Source of the DNA: Streptomyces sp. APSN-46.1
Lineage (GTDB): Bacteria > Actinomycetota > Actinomycetes > Streptomycetales > Streptomycetaceae
DNA: 64,000 bases
Assembly: GCF_022815725.1 (NCBI RefSeq)
Contig: NZ_JALGRF010000006.1
Location: 124,001-188,000, forward strand
Direction of reading: 5' to 3'
The notes under the pieces were generated by a model. It saw only the letters and a list, made by a program, of their open reading frames with translations, was not told the DNA's origin and did no database searches. The number at the start of each line of letters is the position of its first letter. The stretch's first letter is position 1. The translations under genes and the position numbers were made by a program. Below are positions 16,669 through 25,333 of this stretch, piece by piece.

Positions 16669-17076
16669 GTGCCAGACGCGACGGTTTCGACCGCGAACGT
16701 GCTCGCGGCGGACTACTTCCGGAGTTATTCGGTCGTCGGCCTGCTCGCCGTCCTCGGCGTGCTCTTCGTCGCCGTGGCCTTCGGCGCCGGCCGCCTGCTG
16801 CGCCCCGTGGTCCCGACGCGCGAGAAGCTCCTGACGTACGAATGCGGAGTGGACCCGGTCGGCGAGGGCTGGGCGCACACCCAGGTCCGCTACTACGTCT
16901 ACGCCTTCCTCTACGTCATCTTCGCCGTCGACTCGATCTTCCTCTTCCCGTGGGCGACGGTGTTCGCCGCCGCCGGCTATGGCGCCACGACGCTCGTGGA
17001 GATGTTCATCTTCCTGGGCTTCCTGGCCGTCGGCCTGCTCTACGCGTACAAGAAGGGCGTCCTCGAATGGACGTGA
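16669..17076 (+). CDS. nuoA: NADH-quinone oxidoreductase subunit A
   Basis: Membrane subunit of complex I, 135 residues, three transmembrane helices (about 20-45, 80-105 and 110-130). The signature LLTYECGVDPVGEGWAHTQV contains the loop cysteine that reports on the quinone site. The GTG at 16669 has GAGGAG 6-10 nt upstream; a longer frame from 16624 is rejected for lack of a ribosome site. It is the first gene of a ten-gene operon and overlaps nuoB by 10 nt. The N-terminal 15 residues (PDATVSTANVLAADYFRSYS) are an extra lead-in compared with E. coli. Confidence 0.94.
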   Translation: MPDATVSTANVLAADYFRSYSVVGLLAVLGVLFVAVAFGAGRLLRPVVPTREKLLTYECGVDPVGEGWAHTQVRYYVYAFLYVIFAVDSIFLFPWATVFAAAGYGATTLVEMFIFLGFLAVGLLYAYKKGVLEWT

Positions 17077-17660
17077 CACCGGTCGAGACGCAGCCGCTCC
17101 CCGAGCCCAAGAGGCTGGGAGTCCTCTCCCGCCTGGCCCCGGAGCCCATGAAGGTGGTCCTGAACTGGGGCCGCCGGTACAGCCTGTGGGTCTTCAACTT
17201 CGGCCTCGCCTGCTGCGCGATCGAATTCATCGCCGCGTCGATGGCGCGGCACGACTTCATCCGCCTCGGCGTGATCCCGTTCGCGCCCGGCCCGCGCCAG
17301 GCCGACCTGATGATCGTCTCGGGCACCGTCACCGACAAGATGGCCCCGGCCGTCAAGCGCCTGTACGAGCAGATGCCGGAGCCGAAGTACGTCATCTCCT
17401 TCGGCGCCTGCTCCAACTGCGGCGGCCCCTACTGGGACTCGTACTCGGTGACCAAGGGCGTGGACCAGATCATTCCGGTCGACGTCTACGTGCCGGGCTG
17501 CCCGCCGCGCCCCGAGGCGCTGCTCCAGGGCATCCTCAAGCTCCAGGAGAAGATCGCCCGCGAGTCGCTGGCGGACCGCTACGCGGCCGGTCCGTCCGTC
17601 GCGCAGCTCACCAGCGGCCTGGTCACGCCGCCGCCGCCCGCTCCGGGGGTCGGCGCATGA
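17067..17660 (+). CDS. nuoB: NADH-quinone oxidoreductase subunit B
   Basis: Peripheral-arm subunit carrying cluster N2, the last iron-sulfur centre before quinone; 197 residues. All four N2 ligands are present: the tandem Cys49-Cys50 (LACCAIEF), Cys115 (GACSNC) and Cys145 (PGCPPRPE). The C-terminus ends in a short Pro-rich tail (LVTPPPPAPGVGA). It overlaps nuoA by 10 nt and nuoC by ATGA. Intact ligands mean the terminal electron-transfer step is conserved even though the NADH module genes are absent here. Confidence 0.95.
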   Translation: MDVTPVETQPLPEPKRLGVLSRLAPEPMKVVLNWGRRYSLWVFNFGLACCAIEFIAASMARHDFIRLGVIPFAPGPRQADLMIVSGTVTDKMAPAVKRLYEQMPEPKYVISFGACSNCGGPYWDSYSVTKGVDQIIPVDVYVPGCPPRPEALLQGILKLQEKIARESLADRYAAGPSVAQLTSGLVTPPPPAPGVGA

Positions 17661-19087
17661 ACCTGTACGACACCCTTCCCGACTCCGCCGCGACCGTGTT
17701 CGGCGCGGAGGCCGTGGGCTCGTACGCGTACGACGTCCTCACGGTCGACGTCCCCGTCGGGTCCTGGATCCCCTCGCTGGAGATCGCCCGCGACAAGCTG
17801 GGCTGCACCTACTTCGACTGGCTGAGCGCGGTCGACGAGCCCGGGGTGGGCTTCCGGATCTGCGCGCACGTGGTTTCGCTGGAGAACCACCGCGTACGTC
17901 GGCTGCTGCTGCGGACCACGGTCCCGCACTCTGCACCCTCGCTGCCCTCCGCCGTCTCGATCTACGCGGGCGCGGAATGGCACGAGCGCGAGACGTTCGA
18001 GATGTTCGGCGTGACCTTCACGGACCACCCGCACCTGGTCCACCTGCTGCTCCCCGAGAACTTCGAGGGCCACCCGCTGCGCAAGGACTTCGTGCTGGCC
18101 GCGCGCGTCGCCAAGGCCTGGCCCGGTGCCAAGGAGCCGGGCGAGGCCCACGATCCGGACGCGCCCAAGCGCCGCCAGATGCTCCCGCCGGGCGTCCCGG
18201 ACCCCAACGACTGGGGCCCGCTGAAGGGCCAGCTCCCGCCGGCCCCCACCCGCCCGACCCGCACCCCCCGCACAGGCGCCGCCCCGGCCCGCACCCCCCG
18301 CGAGGGCGCCCCACCCCGCCGCACCCGCTCGGTCGCGGACGGCTCCGCGACCCAGCCGACCCCGCCTGCGACATCGGCGGACTCCGAAGCCCCGGCCCGC
18401 CCGGCCCGCCGCACCCGCTCGGTGGCCGACGGCTCGGCGAGCCAGTCGACCCCGCCTGTGGCGTCGGCAGACTCCGAATCGGTGGCCGACGGCTCTGCGA
18501 GCCAGCCGACCCCGCCTGTGACGTCCGCGGACTCCGAAGCTCTGGAGTCCGGTGCTCCCGACGCGGCGGGTGCCCCGGAGGCCCCGGCCCGGCGTAGCCG
18601 CTCGGTGGCCGACGGCTCGGCGAGCCAGGCGACCCCGCCTGTGGCGTCCGCGGACTCCGAAGCTCTGGAGTCCGGTGCTCCCGACGCGGCGGGTGCCCCG
18701 GAGGCCCCGGCCCGGCGTAGCCGCTCGGTGGCGGACGGCTCGGCGAGCCAGGCGGCGCCGTCGGCCGGTGCCGAGTCGGCGGAGGCGGACGCTGGGGCGG
18801 AAACCCCGGCCCCGGCGCGGCGTACCCGCTCCGCGGCAGACGGCTCGGCCGGCCAGGCCGACCCCCGCGGAGCCGAGCGGCACGCCCGCGCCGCGCCGCG
18901 CAGCGCGGACGCGCCCTGGCACCACGCGAAGCCCGCCTTCGAGGAACCGGAGCCCGCTCCACCGCCCAAGCCCGCCGAGCCCGCCAAACCCGCGGCCAGC
19001 GGACCCGCGGCCAGCGGACCGGCGGCCAGCGGACCGGCCACCGACCCCGACCCCGATCCCACCCCCGACACCGGAGGCGACGCGTGA
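17657..19087 (+). CDS. nuoC: NADH-quinone oxidoreductase subunit C with long repetitive C-terminal tail
   Basis: Residues 1-185 are a 30-kDa (NuoC) domain with the signature ERETFEMFGVTFTDHPHLVH and ENFEGHPLRKDF. About 290 further residues follow that are absent from ordinary NuoC: Pro/Ala/Ser-rich, with repeats of the type RSVADGSASQ-TPPV-SADSE and ALESGAPDAAGAPEAPARRS, ending in an Ala/Pro/Gly/Asp run. No NuoD domain is present; the GPQHPSTHG signature is missing here and elsewhere in the window. The tail is probably disordered. The ATG overlaps the nuoB stop (ATGA) and the stop overlaps nuoH (GTGA). Total 476 residues. Confidence 0.9.
   Translation: MNLYDTLPDSAATVFGAEAVGSYAYDVLTVDVPVGSWIPSLEIARDKLGCTYFDWLSAVDEPGVGFRICAHVVSLENHRVRRLLLRTTVPHSAPSLPSAVSIYAGAEWHERETFEMFGVTFTDHPHLVHLLLPENFEGHPLRKDFVLAARVAKAWPGAKEPGEAHDPDAPKRRQMLPPGVPDPNDWGPLKGQLPPAPTRPTRTPRTGAAPARTPREGAPPRRTRSVADGSATQPTPPATSADSEAPARPARRTRSVADGSASQSTPPVASADSESVADGSASQPTPPVTSADSEALESGAPDAAGAPEAPARRSRSVADGSASQATPPVASADSEALESGAPDAAGAPEAPARRSRSVADGSASQAAPSAGAESAEADAGAETPAPARRTRSAADGSAGQADPRGAERHARAAPRSADAPWHHAKPAFEEPEPAPPPKPAEPAKPAASGPAASGPAASGPATDPDPDPTPDTGGDA
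18331..18760 (+). repeat. Tandem repeats inside nuoC
   Basis: The core ggtggccgacggctcggcgag recurs in frame at about 18331, 18421, 18481, 18604 and 18727, giving spacings of 90, 60, 123 and 123 bp. The two 123-bp units are almost identical. All units keep the reading frame and encode the RSVADGSASQ-type motif. Confidence 0.9.
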
Positions 19088-20052
19088 ACGACGTCCTCGA
19101 CGTCGCCCTGCGACTGATCGTCGTCTTCGCCGTGTTCCTCGTGCTCCCGCTCGTCGTCGGACAGACGGAGCACAAGGTCATGGCCCACATGCAGGGCCGC
19201 CTCGGCCCCATGTACGCCGGAGGCTTCCACGGCTGGGCCCAGCTCGTCGCCGACGGAGTCAAGTTCGCGCAGAAGGAGGACGTCGTCCCGGCCAACGCCG
19301 ACCGGCGGATCTTCCAGCTCGCCCCGGCCGTCGCCCTGCTCCCGTACCTTCTCGTCCTCATCGCCGTCCCCATCGGCCCCGGCAAGGGCGCGGTCGGGCA
19401 GGTCATCGACGCCGGGCTGTTCTTCGTACTCGCCGTCATGGGCGTCGGAGTCCTCGGCTCGCTGATGGCCGGCTGGGCCTCCGCCAACAAGTTCTCCATG
19501 CTCGGCGGCCTCCGCACCGCCGCGCAGCTGCTCGCCTACGAGCTCCCCATGCTGCTCGCGGCCGCCTCGGTCGCCATGGCCGCCGGCACGGTGTCCCTCC
19601 CCGGGATCGTCGAGGCCTTCGAGTGGTGGTGGCTGCCCTGGCAGATCGTCGGCGGCCTCGTCTTCTTCACCGCGGGCCTCGCCGAACTCCAGCGGCCCCC
19701 GTTCGACATGCCCGTCGCCGACTCCGAGATCATCTTCGGCGCGTACACCGAGTACACCGGCCTGCGCTTCGCGCTGTTCCTGCTCGCCGAGTACGCCGGC
19801 ATCGTCGTCCTCTGCGCCCTCACCACCGTCCTCTTCCTCGGCGGCTGGCACGGCCCCTTCGGCGCCGACGGCCTCGGCTGGGTCTGGACCCTGCTCAAGA
19901 CCGCGATCCTCGCCTTCGTCGTGATCTGGCTCCGCGTCAGCTACCCGCGGCTGCGCGAGGACCAGCTCCAGAAGCTCGCCTGGACCACACTCATCCCGCT
20001 CGCGCTCGCCCAGATCGCGCTCACCGGCATCGTGAAGGTGGCGATCCAGTAA
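19084..20052 (+). CDS. nuoH: NADH-quinone oxidoreductase subunit H
   Basis: Membrane subunit forming the quinone-binding cavity at the junction of the two arms; 322 residues and about eight transmembrane helices. Conserved loops are visible: QGRLGPMYAGGFHGWAQLVADGVKFAQKED near 36-65 and ELQRPPFDMPVADSEIIFGAYTEYTGL near 205-230, the acidic loop between helices 5 and 6. The start overlaps the nuoC stop. Quinone-site elements appear intact, which matters because the normal partner NuoD is not encoded in this operon. Confidence 0.95.
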   Translation: MNDVLDVALRLIVVFAVFLVLPLVVGQTEHKVMAHMQGRLGPMYAGGFHGWAQLVADGVKFAQKEDVVPANADRRIFQLAPAVALLPYLLVLIAVPIGPGKGAVGQVIDAGLFFVLAVMGVGVLGSLMAGWASANKFSMLGGLRTAAQLLAYELPMLLAAASVAMAAGTVSLPGIVEAFEWWWLPWQIVGGLVFFTAGLAELQRPPFDMPVADSEIIFGAYTEYTGLRFALFLLAEYAGIVVLCALTTVLFLGGWHGPFGADGLGWVWTLLKTAILAFVVIWLRVSYPRLREDQLQKLAWTTLIPLALAQIALTGIVKVAIQ

Positions 20053-20714
20053 TGCCCATCCCCGGATCCGGCCTCGCCAAGGGCCTGGCCGTCACGTTGC
20101 GCACGATGACGAAGCGCTCGCACACCGCCCAGTACCCCGAGGTACAGCCCCAGCTCCCGCCGCGCTCGCGCGGGGTCATCGGCCTGTTCGAGGAGAACTG
20201 CACGGTCTGCATGCTGTGCGCCCGCGAGTGCCCCGACTGGTGCATCTACATCGACTCCCACAAGGAGACGGTCCCGGCCGCCGCCCCCGGCGGCCGCGAG
20301 CGGAGCCGAAACGTCCTCGACCGCTTCGCCATCGACTTCTCCCTCTGCATGTACTGCGGCATCTGCATCGAGGTGTGCCCCTTCGACGCCCTCTTCTGGT
20401 CGCCGGAGTTCGAGTACGCGGAGACCGACATCCACGAACTCACCCACGAGCGCGACAAGCTGCGCGAGTGGATGTGGACCGTGCCGGCCCCGCCCGCCCT
20501 GGACCCGGCCGCCGAGGAGCCGAAGGAAGTCGCCGCGGCCCGCAAGGCCGTGGAGAAGGCCGAAGCCGCTGCGGCAGCGGCCGCAGCAGCAGCCGCCACC
20601 GCCACCGAGGCCGGCGGCACCGACGCCAACGCCACCGAGGCCGGCGCCACCGACGCGGACCCGGGCGCGCCCGGCAGTGACACCCCCGACGCCCCCGCCG
20701 GAGGCACCGCCTGA
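20052..20714 (+). CDS. nuoI: NADH-quinone oxidoreductase subunit I
   Basis: Peripheral-arm subunit with two 4Fe-4S clusters (N6a and N6b): Cys50, 53, 56, 60 (CTVCMLCARECP) and Cys99, 102, 105, 109 (CMYCGICIEVCP). The core ends near residue 150. The remaining 70 residues are an Ala/Glu-rich and Ala/Thr/Asp-rich tail (KAEAAAAAAAAAAATATEAG type), probably disordered or a helical spacer. The start overlaps the nuoH stop (TAATG), and the end overlaps nuoJ (TGATG). 220 residues against about 180 in E. coli. Confidence 0.95.
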   Translation: MPIPGSGLAKGLAVTLRTMTKRSHTAQYPEVQPQLPPRSRGVIGLFEENCTVCMLCARECPDWCIYIDSHKETVPAAAPGGRERSRNVLDRFAIDFSLCMYCGICIEVCPFDALFWSPEFEYAETDIHELTHERDKLREWMWTVPAPPALDPAAEEPKEVAAARKAVEKAEAAAAAAAAAAATATEAGGTDANATEAGATDADPGAPGSDTPDAPAGGTA

Positions 20715-21319
20715 TGCTCACCGCCCACCTCGCGGCCGCCGCCCAGGGGCCCGGCTTCCTCTCCCCGACCGGCGTCGAGATCGCGTTCGCCATCGTCGGC
20801 CTCGCCACCCTCGGCGCGGCCGCCATCACCGTCAACACCAAGCAGCTCGTGCACGCCGCCCTCTGGCTCGTCGTCGCGCTCGGCGGCATCGCCGTCGAGT
20901 ACCTGCTGCTGACGGCCGAGTTCATCGCCTGGGTCCAGGTCCTGATCTACCTCGGTTCCGTGGTCGTCCTCCTCCTCTTCGGGCTGATGCTCACCAAGGC
21001 CCCCATCGGCCGATCCCCGGACGCCGACTCCAACAACCGCTGGGTCGCGCTCGGCGTCGCCACCGCCGCGGCCGCCGCGCTCGTCTGGGTCGTCGTCGAC
21101 GCCTTCCGCACCACCTGGATCGACCTCGACGGCCCCGCCCAGGGCTCCACTCAGGTCTCCGGCGAAATCCTCTTCCGGTACTGGGTGCTGCCGTTCGAGG
21201 CGCTCTCCGTCCTCCTCCTCGCGGCCCTGATCGGCGCCATCGTGCTGTCCCGCAGGGACGACGCCCAGGCCGACCCCCATGCTGCCCGCGCCGCAAACGA
21301 CAGCAAGGGGCAGCGCTGA
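20714..21319 (+). CDS. nuoJ: NADH-quinone oxidoreductase subunit J
   Basis: Membrane subunit of 201 residues with five predicted helices. The pi-bulge helix region ALGGIAVEYLLLTAEFIAWV and the following IYLGSVVVLLLFGLMLT are characteristic of NuoJ/ND6. Between helices 4 and 5 there is a soluble loop (DAFRTTWIDLDGPAQG). Starts at an ATG sharing one base with the nuoI stop. Part of the proton-pumping arm. Confidence 0.94.
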   Translation: MLTAHLAAAAQGPGFLSPTGVEIAFAIVGLATLGAAAITVNTKQLVHAALWLVVALGGIAVEYLLLTAEFIAWVQVLIYLGSVVVLLLFGLMLTKAPIGRSPDADSNNRWVALGVATAAAAALVWVVVDAFRTTWIDLDGPAQGSTQVSGEILFRYWVLPFEALSVLLLAALIGAIVLSRRDDAQADPHAARAANDSKGQR

Positions 21320-21669
21320 TGCACCTCGCCTACCCCGCCGTGCTCGCGGCGCTCCTCTTCTGCACGGGCCTGTACGGAGTACTCGCCCGCCGCAACGCCA
21401 TCCTGGTCCTGATGTCCGTCGAGCTGATGCTCAACGCCGTCAACCTCAACCTGGTGGCCTTCGACGTCTGGCTGCGCGACACCCTGCACGCCGGCCAGGC
21501 CCTCACCCTCTTCACCATCGCCATCGCCGCCGCCGAGATCGGCATCGGCCTCGCGATCGTGCTGATGGTGTACCGCAACCGAGGCACTTCGGACGTCGAC
21601 AAGCTGCGCGACACCGCCGAGGGCCACGAGCCCGACCAGAGCACCGCACGGCCGGAGGTCGCCGCGTGA
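21319..21669 (+). CDS. nuoK: NADH-quinone oxidoreductase subunit K
   Basis: Small membrane subunit, 116 residues, three helices. It carries the conserved ND4L pattern LMSVELMLNAVNLNLVAF, with the first membrane glutamate (SVELML), and AIAAAEIGIGLAI, with the second. Both glutamates are needed for proton translocation in E. coli NuoK. A 20-residue charged tail follows. The start overlaps the nuoJ stop, and the stop overlaps the nuoL GTG. Confidence 0.95.
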   Translation: MHLAYPAVLAALLFCTGLYGVLARRNAILVLMSVELMLNAVNLNLVAFDVWLRDTLHAGQALTLFTIAIAAAEIGIGLAIVLMVYRNRGTSDVDKLRDTAEGHEPDQSTARPEVAA

Positions 21670-23735
21670 GCACCACGACCCTCGCCGTCCTTGTCCCGCT
21701 CCTGCCCTTCCTGGGCGCGGTCGCGGGACTGCTGCTCGGCCGCACCGCCCCCGGCTTCGTCCGGCCGCTGGCGATCCTGCCGACGCTGGCCGCCGCCGTC
21801 CTGGCCGTGCTCGTCGCCGTCCGCCAAGGCGGCGGCAAGGCGATCGTCACCGCGACCGAGCTGACCCCGACCGGCTCCGTGCCGATCGACCTCTCGCTCT
21901 ACATCGACGGCTTCGCCGCGCTCGTCGCCGTCCTGGTCGGCGTCATCGCCACCTGTGTCCAGCTCTACTCGACGGCGTACCTCCGCGAGGACCCGCGCTA
22001 CCCGTCGTATGCCGCTCTGGTCTCACTGTTCACCTCCGCCATGCTGCTCGTCGTCTACTCCGGCGACCTGATGGTGCTGCTGGTCGGCTGGGAGATCATG
22101 GGCATCTGCTCGTACTTCCTCGTCGGCCACTACTGGGAGACCGAGGCGGCCCGCTCCGCCTCCCTGAAGGCCTTCCTCGTCACCAAGCTCGGCGACGTCC
22201 CCTTCCTGTTCGGCCTGTTCGCGCTCGCCACGGACGCCGGCTCCTTCCAGATCACCAAGATCCTGGGCACCGTCGCCGCGGGCGGGCTCGACCACCCGAC
22301 GCTGATCGCGCTGCTCCTGCTCGCCGGAGTCGCCGGCAAGTCCGCGCAGTTCCCGCTGCACACCTGGCTTCCCGACGCCATGGCGGGCCCCACCCCGGTC
22401 TCCGCGCTGATCCACGCCGCGACGATGGTCGCCGCCGGTGTCTACTTCATCGCCCGCCTCCTTCCGGTCTTCGCGGCCTCCGGGGCCGCACTGATGGTCA
22501 TGGCCGTCATGGCGGCCGTCACGATGGTCGGTTCGGCCCTCGCCGCCCTGGCCCAGGACGACATCAAGCGCGTGCTCGCCTACTCCACGATCGGCCAGCT
22601 CGGCTACATGACCGGGGCCCTGGCCGTCGGCGACCGCGGCGCCGCCGTCTTCCACCTCATGTCCCACGGCGCCTTCAAGGCGCTCCTGTTCCTCGGCGCG
22701 GGCGTGATCATCCACGCCGCCGGTACGAACTCCCTGGCCGCCATGTCCCGGATGGACGGCCTGTCCAAGCGCGTCCCCGACGCCTTCTGGACGATGACGA
22801 TCGCGCTGCTCGCGCTCGCCGCGATCCCGCCCTTCGCCGGCTTCTTCTCCAAGGAAGCCGTCCTCGTCGCCGCCGAGCACACCGCCGGCGGCCACTCCGA
22901 GTTCGCGCCCAGCGCCGCCGGCTGGCTCGTGCTGGTCGCCGGTGTGCTGACCGCCCTCCTCACCGCCGCCTACGCCACCCGGCTGTGGCTGATGGCCTTC
23001 CGCGGCCGGGGCGTCGCCGCACCCGACCACCGCAAGGAACCCTTCGCCATGACCGGCGTGCTGTGGGTGCTCGCGGTCCCGTCGATCGCCTTCGGCCTCG
23101 CGGCGGGCCCGCTCGCCGACTGGTTCGACGGCGGGGAGCTCACCCCGACCGTGCTGACCTCGGTCCTCGGCACCGGCGCGGCGGTCATCGGCGTGATGCT
23201 CACCTACGCCCTCTGGCAGCGCGCCGTGGTCCAGGCAGCCCGGGCGGCCACGGTCACGGTTCCCACCGCGGCCGTCACCGGCCTCGGCACCGCGGCGGGC
23301 GCCCCGCAGCCCGCCGCCGTGGCGGCCGCCGAGTCCGCGGCCACGGCGGCCGCCGAGTCCGCCGCCGAGACCCCCGAGGTCGCCGAGGTCACCCACGACC
23401 ACCCTGCCGTCCCGGCCGGCCCCGCCCCCGACCCCGGACGCGCGCTCCTCGGCCCGCTGCACCGCCACGCGGCCGACGGCTTCCACCTCGACGCCGTCTA
23501 CGACCGGCTCTTCGTCCGCCCCGTCCGGGCCGCGGCCGTCCTCGTCAGCTTCCTCGACCGCGAGGTCGTGGACACGTACGTCCGCGGCGCCGGCCTCGGC
23601 CCCCGGCTGCTCGGCGGCCTCGTCCGCCGCGCCCAGACCGGCAACGTGCAGAGCTACCTGAGCGCCCTGCTCGCCGGCGCCGTGGTCCTGGCGATCGCCA
23701 CCGCCGTCCTCGCCAACGTCAACGCCGGATCGTGA
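21666..23735 (+). CDS. nuoL: NADH-quinone oxidoreductase subunit L
   Basis: Antiporter-like proton-pumping subunit, 689 residues, with the Proton_antipo core (for example LLVGWEIMGICSYFLVGHYW, GKSAQFPLHTWLPDAMAGPTPVSALIHAATMV and KRVLAYSTIGQLGYM) and a C-terminal lateral region. Between the last core helices and the C-terminus there is an Ala-rich insertion with two copies of AAAESAATAAAESAAE-like sequence (about residues 535-575), unusual for NuoL. The GTG at 21666 overlaps the nuoK stop. The end (GNVQSYLSALLAGAVVLAI) is standard. Confidence 0.95.
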   Translation: MSTTTLAVLVPLLPFLGAVAGLLLGRTAPGFVRPLAILPTLAAAVLAVLVAVRQGGGKAIVTATELTPTGSVPIDLSLYIDGFAALVAVLVGVIATCVQLYSTAYLREDPRYPSYAALVSLFTSAMLLVVYSGDLMVLLVGWEIMGICSYFLVGHYWETEAARSASLKAFLVTKLGDVPFLFGLFALATDAGSFQITKILGTVAAGGLDHPTLIALLLLAGVAGKSAQFPLHTWLPDAMAGPTPVSALIHAATMVAAGVYFIARLLPVFAASGAALMVMAVMAAVTMVGSALAALAQDDIKRVLAYSTIGQLGYMTGALAVGDRGAAVFHLMSHGAFKALLFLGAGVIIHAAGTNSLAAMSRMDGLSKRVPDAFWTMTIALLALAAIPPFAGFFSKEAVLVAAEHTAGGHSEFAPSAAGWLVLVAGVLTALLTAAYATRLWLMAFRGRGVAAPDHRKEPFAMTGVLWVLAVPSIAFGLAAGPLADWFDGGELTPTVLTSVLGTGAAVIGVMLTYALWQRAVVQAARAATVTVPTAAVTGLGTAAGAPQPAAVAAAESAATAAAESAAETPEVAEVTHDHPAVPAGPAPDPGRALLGPLHRHAADGFHLDAVYDRLFVRPVRAAAVLVSFLDREVVDTYVRGAGLGPRLLGGLVRRAQTGNVQSYLSALLAGAVVLAIATAVLANVNAGS

Positions 23736-23749
23736 GCCGTGAGTCAGCC

Positions 23750-25333
23750 GTGATTGATATCAGCCCGTCCGTGATGCAGTTCCTTCTGGCGTTCGTCGTG
23801 GCCGCGCCGCTCCTCGGCGCCGCCGCGGCCCTCCTGCCGGCCCCGCCCGGGCTCAAGGGCCGCAGCCCCCAACAGGCCGTGCTGCGCCACGGCGTGACCG
23901 TGACCGGCGTGATCCTCGCCGCGGCGATCGCCCTCACCCTGGGCTTCGACCACGACGCCCCGTCCCGCTTCCAGGCGACGACGGACATCAGCTGGATCCA
24001 GGCGCTGAACGTCCGGATCCACCTCGGCATCGACGGCATCTCGCTCCCCCTCCTCCTGATGACCGCGCTGCTGTTCTTCCTCTGCGCGGTCTACAGCTAC
24101 TTCAAGCTCCCCGCAGGCCCCTCCCCGAAGGCCTTCGTCGCACTGCTCCTCGTCCTCGAATCCGGCACCCTCGCGACCTTCACCGTCCTCGACCTGCTGC
24201 TGTTCTTCCTCGCCTTCGAGATGGTCCTCATCCCGATGTACTTCCTCATCGCCCGCTGGGGCGGTGCTCAGCGGCAGGCCGCCGCCTGGAAGTTCATCCT
24301 CTTCACGCTCCTCGGCTCCGTGGTCATGCTGCTCGGTCTGCTGCTGATCGGACTGAACAGCGGCACATTCGACATGGTGGCACTCGCCTCTGACAACGGC
24401 CGCGAACTGACGTACACCACCCAGCTCCTGGCCGTCCTGGCCATCGGCATCGGCCTCGCCGTGAAGACCCCGATGTGGCCGCTGCACAGCTGGCTGCCGG
24501 ACGCCCACACCGCCGCGCCCACCGTCGGCTCCGTACTGCTCGCGGGCGTCCTGCTGAAGATGGGCACGTACGGGTTCATCCGCATCCTGCTCCCGATCAC
24601 CCCCGACGGCATGCGCACCTTCGCCCCGTACCTGGGCGCCTTCGCCGCCATCGGCATCGTCTACGGGTCCCTCGCCTGCCTCGCGCTCGCACGGAAGGGC
24701 AACAAGGGCGACCTCAAGCGCCTCATCGCGTACTCCTCCGTCGGCCACATGGGCTTCGTGCTCCTGGGCATCGCGACCATGACCCCCACCGGCGTCAACG
24801 GCGCGCTCTTCGCCAACATCGCCCACGGCCTGATCACCGGCCTCCTCTTCTTCCTGGTCGGCGCCCTCAAGGACCGCTACGGCACCGCAGACCTCGACAC
24901 CCTCGCCGGGGCCACCGGCGCCGCCCTCTACGGCCGCGCCCCCCGCTTCGGCGCGTTCCTCGCGTTCGCCGCCGTCGCCTCGCTCGGCCTTCCCGGCCTG
25001 GCCGGCTTCTGGGGCGAGATGCTCGCCCTGTTCGGCGCGTTCGACCCGGCCGAGGGCCTGTCCCGGCCCGCGTTCCTCACGTACATGGCCATCGGCGGCT
25101 TCGGCGCCCTGCTCACCGCCGCCTACCTGCTGATCGTCGTACGGCGCGTCTGCATGGGCGACCCCAAGGCCGAGAGCGCCGCCCCGGTGGCCCTCGCGGA
25201 CATCCAGCACTACGAGTTCGCCGCCTGGACCCCGCTGGTCGCCCTCACCGTCCTCGCCGGCCTGTGGCCCGCGGTCCTCCTCGGCCTCACCAACCCGGCC
25301 GTCCAGAAGCTCCTCGCCGGAGGCACCTCATGA
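23750..25333 (+). CDS. nuoM: NADH-quinone oxidoreductase subunit M
   Basis: Antiporter-like subunit of about 527 residues, with LLLFFLAFEMVLIPMYFLIARWG, the key glutamate in FEMVLIPMY, and the GLAVKTPMWPLHSWLPDAHTAAPTVGSVLLAG helix. Two GTG starts are possible: 23732, overlapping the nuoL stop as GTGA, and 23750, just before the first membrane helix (VIDISPSVMQFLLAF). I list the latter; the difference is six residues. The stop overlaps the nuoN start. Confidence 0.92.
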   Translation: MIDISPSVMQFLLAFVVAAPLLGAAAALLPAPPGLKGRSPQQAVLRHGVTVTGVILAAAIALTLGFDHDAPSRFQATTDISWIQALNVRIHLGIDGISLPLLLMTALLFFLCAVYSYFKLPAGPSPKAFVALLLVLESGTLATFTVLDLLLFFLAFEMVLIPMYFLIARWGGAQRQAAAWKFILFTLLGSVVMLLGLLLIGLNSGTFDMVALASDNGRELTYTTQLLAVLAIGIGLAVKTPMWPLHSWLPDAHTAAPTVGSVLLAGVLLKMGTYGFIRILLPITPDGMRTFAPYLGAFAAIGIVYGSLACLALARKGNKGDLKRLIAYSSVGHMGFVLLGIATMTPTGVNGALFANIAHGLITGLLFFLVGALKDRYGTADLDTLAGATGAALYGRAPRFGAFLAFAAVASLGLPGLAGFWGEMLALFGAFDPAEGLSRPAFLTYMAIGGFGALLTAAYLLIVVRRVCMGDPKAESAAPVALADIQHYEFAAWTPLVALTVLAGLWPAVLLGLTNPAVQKLLAGGTS

